Shown piece after piece: positions 30,401 through 38,692 of a DNA stretch of 64,000 nucleotides. The stretch comes from Schizochytrium sp. TIO01 (taxonomy: Eukaryota > Sar > Bigyra > Thraustochytrida > Thraustochytriidae): NCBI GenBank assembly GCA_004764695.1, contig SMSO01000007.1, positions 141,501 to 205,500 of the forward strand. The letters run 5' to 3'. Position 1 is the first letter of the stretch, and every line of letters begins with the position of its first letter. Under the pieces are notes generated by a model. It had not been told where the DNA came from. It did no database searches and was given only the letters and a program-made list of their open reading frames with translations. The translations under genes and the position numbers were made by a program.

Positions 30401-32071
30401 TCTCTGCAGCGGTGTGCTCTTCTGTTTTCCGCTGGACCCGTCGTACGAAATATGTTCATCAATAGTTGCCACTACACGGTCTTCTGTGAGGTTGAAGCAG
30501 TGTTGTGCGTATGTGTCAAGCGTGACATCCACTGCGGCAATCATCGCAGTTTTTTTGTCCCTGTACTTTGCAAGAAGCTGTCCGCAACTGGCCCGAGCGT
30601 GCGGATGGAACTCAGCTCTCAGACCAGCGCCCATGATTCCGAGGAGTTTGATGGCATCAACTACGACTGCCTGATTAGAGTCATTTTGAATAGCTCCGCG
30701 GAGCAAACGCACAACTTCAGAGTATTCACCCTGAGCTAAGCGTGGTGTGGGCCCACAGAACTCGAGTGCGTCAAGAATAGGCTGCCGGCGGTCCTTCCAT
30801 TTAGGCTCTTGGATCTGCTTCTCAAAGTTCAATTCTGCAAGTTTTTCCAGAAGGTTTTTCTCGGGAAGGACATCATAGAGGTCAGGAGCTGCACCATCCG
30901 CTGCATCTTCAGCAGATTGTCCTGAGCCGGCCTTTGCTTTAGCTTTGTCAAGGTCTTCTCCGCGAAATCTACGGCTCGGTTCGGGCAAGCCTTCGTCGCT
31001 CGAGCGTTTAGCGGCGGCATCTTCGATCGCTTTCACAACCGCTTTTTGTGTGGAGGCATTGTCAATGGCAGCTGATACCAGGTCTTTGAAGGCACCCATA
31101 AACCACATGTCCATATCCACGGCAATTCCCGTGGCCATAGTCCTGATACTCGGGTTCTTCACGTCATTTCCCTGTACAATAGCTTGCTGCACGACTTTAA
31201 TCGGAAGCCGGCGGCCGCCAAACTCTTTGATTGCAGCCCGGAAGCATTCAAGACAGGCAGCCCCAACCTTTGGGTTTTTCTCCTCGAGACCTGTGAGTAA
31301 AGCCTGTAAAGTTGCCTCCATGCTGGGCGCTCCGATCTCCATAAAATCAAGAACGAGATCCATGGAGCGCTTCTTAGTTCCCGGGCGACCCACAAGCGCC
31401 TTTTTAAAGAGCTTGGGCACAGAAACTCTAATAAGCTCGTTTTCGTCCTTGCCATCGTAGATTTGCTTGACAAAGGCACTGGCGGCTTCCAGGGCCGGGT
31501 CAAGAGCTCCCATGCCAATTTCTGTAATGCATTTGTCAAATCGCTCTACAGTGAGCTCGTCTTTGTTGGAGGTTTGGGCAAGCTGTTCAAAACCAACTTT
31601 ACGCGCCTTCCAATTTGAATTGTTCACGAGTTCCTCAAGCGAGAGTCCGGAGAAGTCGTCGTCTGGGTTGTCCGCAACTTGCACAGCTTGTGGAACTACG
31701 GTTTTTTCTGCTGCTGGTGCTAGGGTTGACGTTGACATTGCAGGAGTAGCGGCAGGGGGCATAGGGGGGTCATCTTCAGGTGCTGCAAGAGTTTTGGCCA
31801 CAGGCTTTGGTGCAGGGCTGTTGGCGACGCGGGGTTTTGAAGCTTTGATGGGTGGTGAGTTTGCTACAGCAGCTGGCTTTGCCGGAGCTGGTAGTGCATC
31901 ATCCTGGACCACGCGTGGTGAGTGTTCAGGTGCCGTAGAGTCATCACCGTCGTCACCGAAGTCGACTTTGGATGACGAAACAGCTACAAGGTCTTTGGCA
32001 GAAAACATGCTCATTGCGGCAACACAGTCATCACACCGACATGATGCCGATCTTGTGCATACGCCCGACAT
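24500..32071 (-). CDS. CKAP5: XMAP215/ch-TOG microtubule polymerase
   Basis: This 2,523-residue, intronless gene encodes a multi-TOG protein of the XMAP215/Dis1 family (human CKAP5, plant MOR1). TOG domains bind free tubulin and speed plus-end growth. The first TOG starts about residue 145 with SLEELVNNSNWKARKVGFEQL, very like the family. Further HEAT-repeat arrays occur at roughly 400-650, 830-1070, 1110-1370 and 1490-1770. They are separated by Ser/Ala/Pro/Lys-rich linkers (for example 680-810 and 1380-1480) that may contact the microtubule lattice. A more divergent helical region and a disordered tail (about 2290-2523) follow. It is several hundred residues longer than the roughly 2,000 of human and plant members, partly from linkers. 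The N-terminus has an unusual Cys cluster (CTRSASCRCDDC); translation could instead begin at Met 20 or 22. Confidence 0.95.
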   Translation of the reverse strand: MSGVCTRSASCRCDDCVAAMSMFSAKDLVAVSSSKVDFGDDGDDSTAPEHSPRVVQDDALPAPAKPAAVANSPPIKASKPRVANSPAPKPVAKTLAAPEDDPPMPPAATPAMSTSTLAPAAEKTVVPQAVQVADNPDDDFSGLSLEELVNNSNWKARKVGFEQLAQTSNKDELTVERFDKCITEIGMGALDPALEAASAFVKQIYDGKDENELIRVSVPKLFKKALVGRPGTKKRSMDLVLDFMEIGAPSMEATLQALLTGLEEKNPKVGAACLECFRAAIKEFGGRRLPIKVVQQAIVQGNDVKNPSIRTMATGIAVDMDMWFMGAFKDLVSAAIDNASTQKAVVKAIEDAAAKRSSDEGLPEPSRRFRGEDLDKAKAKAGSGQSAEDAADGAAPDLYDVLPEKNLLEKLAELNFEKQIQEPKWKDRRQPILDALEFCGPTPRLAQGEYSEVVRLLRGAIQNDSNQAVVVDAIKLLGIMGAGLRAEFHPHARASCGQLLAKYRDKKTAMIAAVDVTLDTYAQHCFNLTEDRVVATIDEHISYDGSSGKQKSTPLQRKHMIAWIGRVLASGSCWNTSRKQLGSVDDAGFASLLSHMVNGCCDADADVREASTVALSSLLQGETKPQPMPDSCRNLLTSQVESLLTKNPILKKKFDAASSSAPAAPSTANDASSVSTAGSKRPAAAKSNKPPAASSFAPSDEAASVVSNQDDMSSSSDPPKRGPPKRFGLARKTGPASSSATGSSKSGPPGPSKRPSATSSRAASGAAAPASGGGDDGDMNDSGEAVMPDEEAVERVSALGLAGFSEAVSAFNDAKKWQDKMSLFECLTKHVDSQDTIDQAQAHALIAYVGAQTKGFKESNFNIMNEGWNVIEKTVNKSSGVARSYAAAILDPAIKKIGDRKQDEPVKNLCLALCETCGPKYVTFKLLKAAEKIASPKTLEESFVLLTTIAEEFGAKSLNIQNVINFASGPKGLAARQAPCKVKATALLAELFRQVGEPIRQLLGDKADGNVSEAFDKVGFQGASASAPKRKVKGEDSSDAAGGGSGAMDIGDLIPRADISNLLTDKLMNDLGDESSKTAWKVRLKTIEEVMEMIKSAHNRIQLTRNVRQLTAELRKRLADTNRNLAAKAAMALAMVGNAVGGDGAATLAKGTAGSLFSYLSDGKKTVVTAIKDALEQWTVHDGQVHAGAFFAMAHQAPEALRDMKNDRTVLLEWFLKNIKADGVLKTSADVNETLHALAEPFLSCLQSRDPKVRKLAGQAISVTVAYFGREEGEMLFKEGCRDLKPAVVRSITPLLKAAYDEASTALPGGDANSGPAPEADVPAPSAPAPSAASATAPVVARSETIQDAAPAPVAPVASAKSSSVVPSSSSSGIARPGPGASSRAPAVGKAPTRSGIPGPKKRVGTLRGTRRPGDPTPAAASAAASSEPDASVSSGPPFKPANPALRQKREERGRRHRWPAIFDEKDRLRMSELRQGLRDDLEKVLAEDLVKKMFMDADGGRAARGSALDPAFNILTEELPNYGPEARECFDLLLKWSTLQLHNNNSTVTLNVLQLLDHMFELASGGNYVLSDYEAHAFLPHLLHKLGEKQTRFRDSVRHIMELLCNCYPVSKYAPFVHSEVGPSQRSAYVLTECLSELARLARIHGLMLLKVKVGVGNNIMKTVAVMVDDSRKEVRSAALEFMEAIWEHEGRDNDALVNRVNHYKVELSNKATTLIVNHCKEARLRAPAGDLIPPAPDARSTQESSRRSTETSDRDDSFSQKSDPQAPQSPPRTSNIAGPARKLRLQRPGNTSPPSKPESTATAGQGRSGQSSMHVETNQHSQNYTVESPKTPEARGTRGARGNTELKFQFDLPATPPSPQNHKRMSMANTPGFATPHVEKENDPSLESFRRRSAGTPAMSKSARVVSALSDRVSAIPAQAKAYLDLIRDPQALDSDSRARTVREAGIKALALVGATEPPSDWVESGCGGQAEWINFMKDEMDIPAVVRVLLDFLDEVTSRSPPTMPLRDEDSQDVRDTQAENRLLKLVVPAIFTIAWWPELRRLAAGPINTESNPSSMGKRWTTTLCNLLARLMERRRLQKQLEMNPGGFAAGSEAIHEVFAEQDRLLKALQTTFAKLTETPSWLSAVLHRYRRCNEIVRHNSIPELADQEVYLKRVLRRAVLEYISLQESYVEMYQNVYMAGAVAALGDLVGSGIAEGDVECDDDRAMAERLVRSLLRTGNEFTQFVNPHGATRSLHLLVSHILVEQANQSHGQATTPARETSQPESFVDVEEEQEPLSARDAAPLNSQDSEKLQQIFGRFSQAIEGMSQQAKWNAFKELNVFFHEHPGFEDSLYLKEMSGPFHKHICEGVRKVREEEARARRATQTDSSRSSSRPGSADVSERIRRLRNLTLKATTQPSSQVANDFGAPEPTSASSLPSYTSTTAPRSTVVDTSYNSSASTDNEPLSSRSFGANEGVVSREPRSTEENPVDKIKQATSQANQAAQTAQSATLRSIRERMAARKQKMREAAGTDSGNPVE

Positions 32072-34163
32072 ATTTCTTCACACGTACGTGCTTTCGGGAA
32101 TACACGAGCTTTGGTCTTCTTGAAAGAGATTCCAATGCAAGTATATGAAGCCAATCTTCAGAACACTTCAAAAGACCAAGTTGAGAAGTGAGTTTCGTTT
32201 CTCTAATTATTCTGTCTTAGAGCCCAACAAACTACTCTGTGTGAGTAAACTTTTGTCTAAATATCACCACCTAAATTCAGTAGACTATGGCAAGATCTCA
32301 AAGGCCTTTCGACTTTTGCTAGTGTCGTTTCGAAAGCTGTTCTTGGTGAAATTATCGCGCTGTTATCTGTTCCCAAGCGCAGGGAAGCGATGTGTACTCT
32401 TAAGTATCCACTAAATACCCTTAGCCCAAAGAGAAGTTGAAACCGAGTAAGTTATCCGGCCTTGGCGATGGCGCAGACTTCTGCAAGCCGCCGTTGCACT
32501 CGCTATTTCCTGACTGCTGCTTCCTTTTTCTTGGCCACAGGCTTCTGGCCAGCTCCTCGACGCTTTATTCCTTTACAGCGTCAAGCTTCACGCGAGCGCT
32601 GCGTCAAAACCGGGTTTGCTTCGGCTTTGGCTTTCCGAGAGTCTTCAGGAGAGAGTCTATTCTTTCTTTCTTCTTGTTTAGTATTAGCATTCTTGCTAAC
32701 ACTCCTACTGTTATGACTTCCACTCTTAAAAGGCACTTTGTCGCAACGGGCCACCTGTAGTAGTTAGCTAACCGAAACCGTAGAACTCGCCACATTTCCC
32801 GTGCAACCGCCGTCGAGTCCCCAAATGCTCGTCAAATCCATGCCACAGGACAAGGCTTGGAGGATGCATGCATGTGTGGATATGCATGGCAAAATGCTTG
32901 GACGGGGACCATTGACCGCCACTAACTAGGAAAGAATCTGGCAAGGAGAAGCCCCGGTGACTGGATTCTGGCATGCGTTTTACGCCTGATGCTGCAATCC
33001 ATCCTTAGTTACTCGTGTATAGAACCTGAATTACATTTCGCAGATGAGGCCAAAGGTGATATCTTTAGAGGCTCAAGAACCATTCCTGCTGCGATAGAAA
33101 TTGGAGCTTAGGCTTACGATGTGTCAGAGCACCACCGACGAAGGCTATAGGAATGGTGAACGAACTTGGCTGATGGCACGACCTTGGAACCCAGGCGAAA
33201 CTCCTAAGATGTGATAGAGAGAATTACCAATTTCTCTACCACATTTTGGAAAACTGACGTACTTGCGGTGAAAAGTACAATTTCGGTTTGTTCAAGACTC
33301 TTGAGGTTAGAATAGTGTGCTAATCCGGCGACTCTTGATGACATTATTCACGCTAGAATAATGATATAGACAACACCACAAGCCAGAGCAAAGAAGGCGT
33401 GGCCTTTGTTTTATACAGGGTCGTTCAAGGATAAGGATCAAAATCAAAGTCATAACTCAGAAGCTTTTCAATGAGAAAGTGGGAAAGATGGGGTTGGTTT
33501 ACTATATACGAACTTGAAAAAGGGATAGAGACCCAGCACACGTACACCCTGCTGGATAGACAACTGAATGATGGATTTTGGGATAGACATGTTCCCGCAC
33601 ATGAATCACTTGAGGGTTTGGATAAGAAATTGAGGGGCTTGACATGAACTTCAAACGGGGAGAGGCAACAGCGGAAAATAGAAAAGGAAAAGAAGAACTT
33701 GGAGATGATAGTGATGAGATGAGGCTTTACGAAAGAGACACAGTCTCATATCATCTTGCCTTTCTTGGGTGCTTGTTATTATTTAACGAACTTTTCTTGT
33801 AAATATTTCTTGATGAGGTAAAAGGCCTGTATTTTGATTTCTTTGTTCCCCTCCATGAGTTGACCCGGGCAGTGCTATCTTCATTCGCTCATCCGTACAA
33901 GCGAACTCCCTAGGTTGAAGAAGGCATGCACAAGAAGAAAACAAAGGAATAGAATAGTAGGACGCAGAGGCTGTTTGGCGGCTCGCAAGGCTACATGGGC
34001 AGAGATCTTTGACAAATCACAGCAGAGAATAATGTGCATAGAAATGGGAAGAGATCCGTCTTTTGTGCAAGCGCGCCTTGCTCGCTTAGCTTGTGTGCAT
34101 CAGATTTGTTGCATTCGTGAACGGGTGAGTGGCTGGGCACGTAAATGAGAGACGGGTAAAAGC
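32072..34163. other. Intergenic with one weak short frame
   Basis: Apart from the candidate at 32468-32716, I see only short chance frames. The 3' end presumably carries the downstream region of the SNARE gene. Confidence 0.4.
32468..32716 (+). CDS. Weak candidate: 82-residue protein with C-terminal hydrophobic tail
   Basis: The ATG at 32468 opens an 82-codon frame with an Arg/Ser/Thr-rich start, a short hydrophobic patch (FLTAASFFLATGF), an Arg-rich centre and a C-terminal hydrophobic stretch (LFFLSSCLVLAFLLTLLLL), as in tail-anchored proteins. The opposite strand reads as a Lys/Arg-rich frame broken by stops, so one is the mirror of the other. The intact ATG-to-stop frame is this one. No family is recognised, and it may be chance. 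Confidence 0.22.
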   Translation: MAQTSASRRCTRYFLTAASFFLATGFWPAPRRFIPLQRQASRERCVKTGFASALAFRESSGESLFFLSSCLVLAFLLTLLLL

Positions 34164-34868
34164 TTAGTTGTCGTAGTTTCGGACAAGGGAAACGATGAGA
34201 ATGATGAGAACAACGATGATGATGGTGGCAATGATAAGCGTGAGCTTGATCGACTTCCAGCGCTCGCTGCGGTGGAGGCGGGTCGCCTGTGTGTCAAAGA
34301 GGCGAGCCTGGTCCTGGAGAGCCTGTGTATCAGTCTCAATGCGCTCAGTTTTATCCAAGTTACGAAGCATACCGTCGATGTTGCTTTGCATGGTCAGTTT
34401 GACGTCGTTGACCTTGGACTGTACAGCGGAGAGCTTGTCCTTCTTGGTGGGGTCATCGTACTCGCGAACGACGGCATTGAAGATGGACTTGGCCTTTTTG
34501 TTAAGGCCTCCCTCCGTGGAGGTAGCCACGCGATCTCCAAGCTCCTGCTGGAAGCGCTTGATGATATCGTTGAGCATCGGGAACACGAGACGTTCAGGGT
34601 AGTCCGAGGTGGTGATCGCCACGTAGACGCGTTGCTGCTGGTCCGTGGTGAAGTTGAACGCGTTTACATCGCCCACAAGACGGTATCGAGATCCAGGAGC
34701 AACCTTGCTCTCAAAATCGGGTGCCGAGAGGACCTCGTTCACGGTGTTAAAGTACTGCGGCTTGTTGTAGTCTCCATCCCGAGCCACGTACGAAGCCACA
34801 ATTACCTTGTCCGTGGCACGTGCTACGGCCACGAACATGATGTTACGTCCGCTGTCTGCAATCGACAT
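34164..34868 (-). CDS. VAMP7-like longin SNARE with Asn in the zero layer
   Basis: This 234-residue, single-exon protein has an N-terminal longin domain (about 1-125, starting with FVAVARATDKVIVASY), a SNARE helix (about 145-205) and a C-terminal membrane anchor (about 208-229) with only a few residues after it. This is the layout of VAMP7-type R-SNAREs, which drive fusion at endosomes, lysosomes or the plasma membrane. The helix aligns without gaps to VAMP2 (Leu 184, Ala 188, Phe 191, Ala 195 and Leu 198 fall in the +4 to +8 layers). That register puts Asn 170 at the ionic zero layer, with Arg 169 one residue earlier; position +1 is Thr rather than Leu. So it is an R-SNARE by family but not by its defining residue. 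The start is a clear ATG. Confidence 0.9.
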   Translation of the reverse strand: MSIADSGRNIMFVAVARATDKVIVASYVARDGDYNKPQYFNTVNEVLSAPDFESKVAPGSRYRLVGDVNAFNFTTDQQQRVYVAITTSDYPERLVFPMLNDIIKRFQQELGDRVATSTEGGLNKKAKSIFNAVVREYDDPTKKDKLSAVQSKVNDVKLTMQSNIDGMLRNLDKTERIETDTQALQDQARLFDTQATRLHRSERWKSIKLTLIIATIIIVVLIILIVSLVRNYDN

Positions 34869-35390
34869 CTTGAGCTATTGGTTGATACTGTGCTTCACGT
34901 GTCGTAGATTTGATCAATAATGTCGAATCGACTTAGGTTTTCTGAGGTTTCTCAGTGAAACGAAGAACAGCACCAAGTTTATTGAAACTTAAACTTCTGA
35001 GTGGTGATTCCGGAGACAGCAACAGTGTCGAGGCCTTCTCGGATTGCCCGGAGTTTGCGACGGGTTTTTGTTTCTCCGCTTCGATGCTTCTCTGAGCTCA
35101 AGGGTCTCTGCGCTCGTGTCTTAGCTCTATGAACTAAAACAATGTCTCTGTGCCAGGTCAACGCCCAATCCAGCGGTCCTTGCGGCTAGTGCGGGGTCGG
35201 TTTCCACGACGCTGCTGTTGCTGCTGCTGTTGCTGCCGCTCCTACGTGTCCCAATCCGGCACGGGGTACTGTCCCGGCGAGGCGCGGCTTGGCTCGCGAG
35301 TCTAAGGCTCTCTGCGTCGGCACTTGCGCGAAGGAGTTCGAGTTTGACTTCTCTTCTTCTTCAGTTCTCTCTCTCTCTCCAAATCTTTTC

Positions 35391-35427
35391 ATTTTCATTT
35401 TCATTTTCATTTTCATTTTCATTTTCT
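35391..35427. repeat. (TTTTCA)n microsatellite
   Basis: About six uninterrupted 6-bp units of the TTTTCA type in a pyrimidine-rich context. Confidence 0.92.
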
Positions 35428-36410
35428 CTCTCTTTCTCTCTCTTTCCGTATGTTTCAAAAGAAGGTTAATTTACTCCAAACTCATCCATATCGAATTTCA
35501 CTCTTTCTTTTTCCTTTTTCTTTTTCCCTTTTCCTCTCTATCATGCACTTACTAATCACAGGATCATCCTTTCCAAACTAAAAGAAGCTCGCTAAAACTC
35601 CATTGCTTCACTATAAAACTTTCCACCTTCACAACCAACCTGAATCCAAAGCGTACTTATTTACTCTCCTGGTTATGGTTGGTACCTGTTGCACCATTTT
35701 TGTAGTTCTTCGAAGCTAATTTAGCAGTTTAGCCGTGTTTGTTTTGTTGTTTTGTTTTCTTGTTTGAAGCAAACAAACGTTTTATTCCTTAATGGTATCT
35801 ATCTTCTCTGAAGCCGATACCGACGGTCGCGTCGCGCCGCGCACATGCTGAGCTCCTTGTTCTTTTCTTTATTCTTTCCAAGTTTTATTTATTTATTTAT
35901 TTTAATTTAAAATTAAAACTTGAACAGTTTATTTTTTTGTTAATTCAAAAAGACTTTTGTTAGGCCCAATAAAAAATGTTTGGCTTTGCATCATCGACCT
36001 TAGTTCCGTTTCTCTCTCTCGGAGCCCTCAATCCAGAGCGGTTGCTGACCACAGTCAAAGGACAGATATTGTTGCATTGGAGTCTGCCCAATCTACTTCG
36101 AAGATCTAGCGATGGCCTCGAGTTCACGTTACTCTCGAGCATGGTTTCAATGAGATGGTTTCCACGTTTGGCGCTGGAATTAGGGGAGTTGGGTAAAGCA
36201 GAAAAGGGGGGCTGAACTGATTATGGACTACTACTAATTCGGTTAGGAGGGTATGTAAACAGTCGAGAGGATGGCAGTGAGAGTTTTTTTTAATCTCAAG
36301 TTTTACGATTTATAATAAAAAATAGATACATCAAATATAGGGCTCCTATATTTGTAATATTATATTACGTATTCTGACCTATCTCGTATTGATTTCTTTT
36401 CATCCCTAAA

Positions 36411-36427
36411 TCATCAATTAATCAATT

Positions 36428-36460
<33 letters not shown>

Positions 36461-36465
36461 GTAAA
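36411..36465. repeat. (AATC)n microsatellite
   Basis: About eleven AATC/AATT units followed by AAAT units. It is the same motif family as at 2532-2585. Confidence 0.92.
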
Positions 36466-38155
36466 TAAATAACTTTTATATAGCTAAATTGGGTCCGAAG
36501 TTGTGATTCAATTTTGCGATGGCGGTCATCAAAACCTGCGGCGAGAGCGCAGAACTCGAGCTGAGAGGCGACCAGGAGCCTGTAAAATCTCATGGATATT
36601 TGCGACGCAGGGCTTTTTCAAGGTTTGCGGAAGGTTGGAGCGGTTTCTACCGCCGTAGTTCGGTAGGACTTACAGCGGTGGGCTTACAGGTCGTCCCATT
36701 GTGATTGACAGCTGTGTCTTTGGAGCTCGAGCCTCAAGAATGCTCAGGTTTGGGGAAATGGCGACGCAGTGGCACATTGGAGGTGGATGGGCTCGAGCTG
36801 TATCTGTGACCAGATCTCTTTTGTGAAGAGTAAGGGGAATGGCTCTGACACACGCAAGAGCACCTGGAACTGGCTTCACGGACCAAGTGCCACACAAAAT
36901 GTGTAATAGGAGGCAGGCCGCAGGGTTTGTCGTGGGATGAACTTCAAGATTGATTGAAAAACAATAGGTACCTGCTTACCTACTAGCGTATTCAAGAGGC
37001 TGAAAAGGCAGAGAATGCATGTAGAGGATGGGGTGTAGCGTGTTGACAAGGGAAAACGGTTCGGTTGAACTCAAGGAGTGGCGAGATAGGTTCGTTTTTG
37101 TTTTGCCTTCTTTATACAAAACACAGCTACAATGAGCCTTGCCGGAATCGATAGATGATGAATGCGTGCTGATATAGCGTATTTGGCAACAGCAGTGCTG
37201 GAATGTTTTCGACTGGATCGAAATCTCGGTTCGCTCCAGTTCAGAATATTTCAACAATATAATATGGTAGGGAATGTGCTAGCTTTCGATGATATACATG
37301 GAAGCACAGTCCATAGATAAGGCGCGAGGGTTGAACGAAGTTTTAGTGAGCTTAAGATGGTAGATGCTCAAATCAAGAAATGCTTTCCCCAAAGGTTAAA
37401 TAAGCTGAGGTTAAAAGAAAGATAAATTCATTTCTAGCTTTTAATTTTCTAATTTATTATGAGAGAAGATGTAATTCTTGCAACAGGTTGAATAAGTAGC
37501 AAATGGGCTGCAAATTGCAGTCCATAGTAGCTAATAAAGGATAATGCCTATCTCAAAAAGGTTCCGCTATGATAAAGACAAAATACAATCAAACCCAAAC
37601 AAGAGCAATTAGAGTAGGCAAAAGCCTAACATCTTATTGTGAATGCGATGAGAATGGTGCGCTCTGTTGAGCGAAACCCTTTGACCATGGATTATCATCG
37701 AATTTCATATTTCACCAATCGCACATAGGGATAGTTTGCTCTGACTGTGAATTTCTTCCTCGGCCAGAGGACTTGTTACTCCATTTAGTTGGAGCACTTG
37801 GTCAAGCACGTCTCTAAATAGGAATCGAGGCGAGGATTGCATGTATAGTATTTTTTAAAATACGTTTTCTGTAGTTGGGGAGAGGTATGTATTCGTTTTT
37901 TGTTTTTTTTGTTTTTCTGTTTGTTTTTTGCTGTTTACGGGTTTTCTCATTTTTTTTAATAATCCGGAAAAGTGACGAACTAGTCACTATAACTCGGGAT
38001 CTTGGACAACATCCTTGTCGTGGCATTAAAATAGCTGAATCGAAGTTGCATCTTATCTGAACAATATGCCAACTATGAGATTCTCATTTCTTTGGACACG
38101 AGGACATGTACTGTACTATGCAACACAAAAGAAAGGTGAACACACATACTAGAAT

Positions 38156-38656
38156 TTAACGACGCCACGGCTCTCGGCCGCCGCGTTGGTGGGGAGGATA
38201 CTGCTGCTGGTGCGGTGGCTGCTGTTGCTGCGGGTATCCCTGACCTTGGTAGCCACCTTGTTGAGGGTATGAAGGACCCGGAGGGTACTGGGAGAAGCCT
38301 CCAGGCGGGCCCCGTGCTTGCAGAGCACTTGAAAGGCGATCCATAAGTGCACTCTTTGAGTTACTTGGACGGGAGTTTCCGGCAGGTTGTTGCTGGATTG
38401 CCATAAAAGGGTTCTGAGGAGGCCCACGGCCACGAGGGGGGTACCCTTGCTGCTGTGGAGGGTACTGGGGTGGGTAACTCTGCTGCTGTTGCTGAGGATA
38501 ACCATGTTGTTGAGGATAGCCGCCTTGATGCTGCCGAGGTGGGTAACCTTGGTTGGAGTGCGGGTACCCAGAGTGGCCACCACCACGACCGCCGCCATAG
38601 TCTTGACGAGGAGGATAGCGACCGCCACGACCGCCGCCATTGTAATTGTTATTATA

Positions 38657-38692
<36 letters not shown>

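Larger units (their letters stand above)
34869..38155. other. Intergenic, AT-rich with microsatellites
   Basis: No frame here is convincing. The (TTTTCA)n tract at 35391-35427 creates Phe/Ile/Ser frames on one strand and Lys/Met frames on the other. Further AATC repeats lie near 36411-36465 and a T-rich tract near 37894-37960. The left end contains the SNARE promoter. Confidence 0.5.

Noticed and set aside
32456-32760. A Lys/Arg-rich minus-strand frame resembling a small basic nuclear protein.
   Set aside because: It is interrupted by TGA and TAG, has no clear start, and is the complement of an intact plus-strand hydrophobic frame. Lys codons opposite Leu/Phe codons explain its composition.
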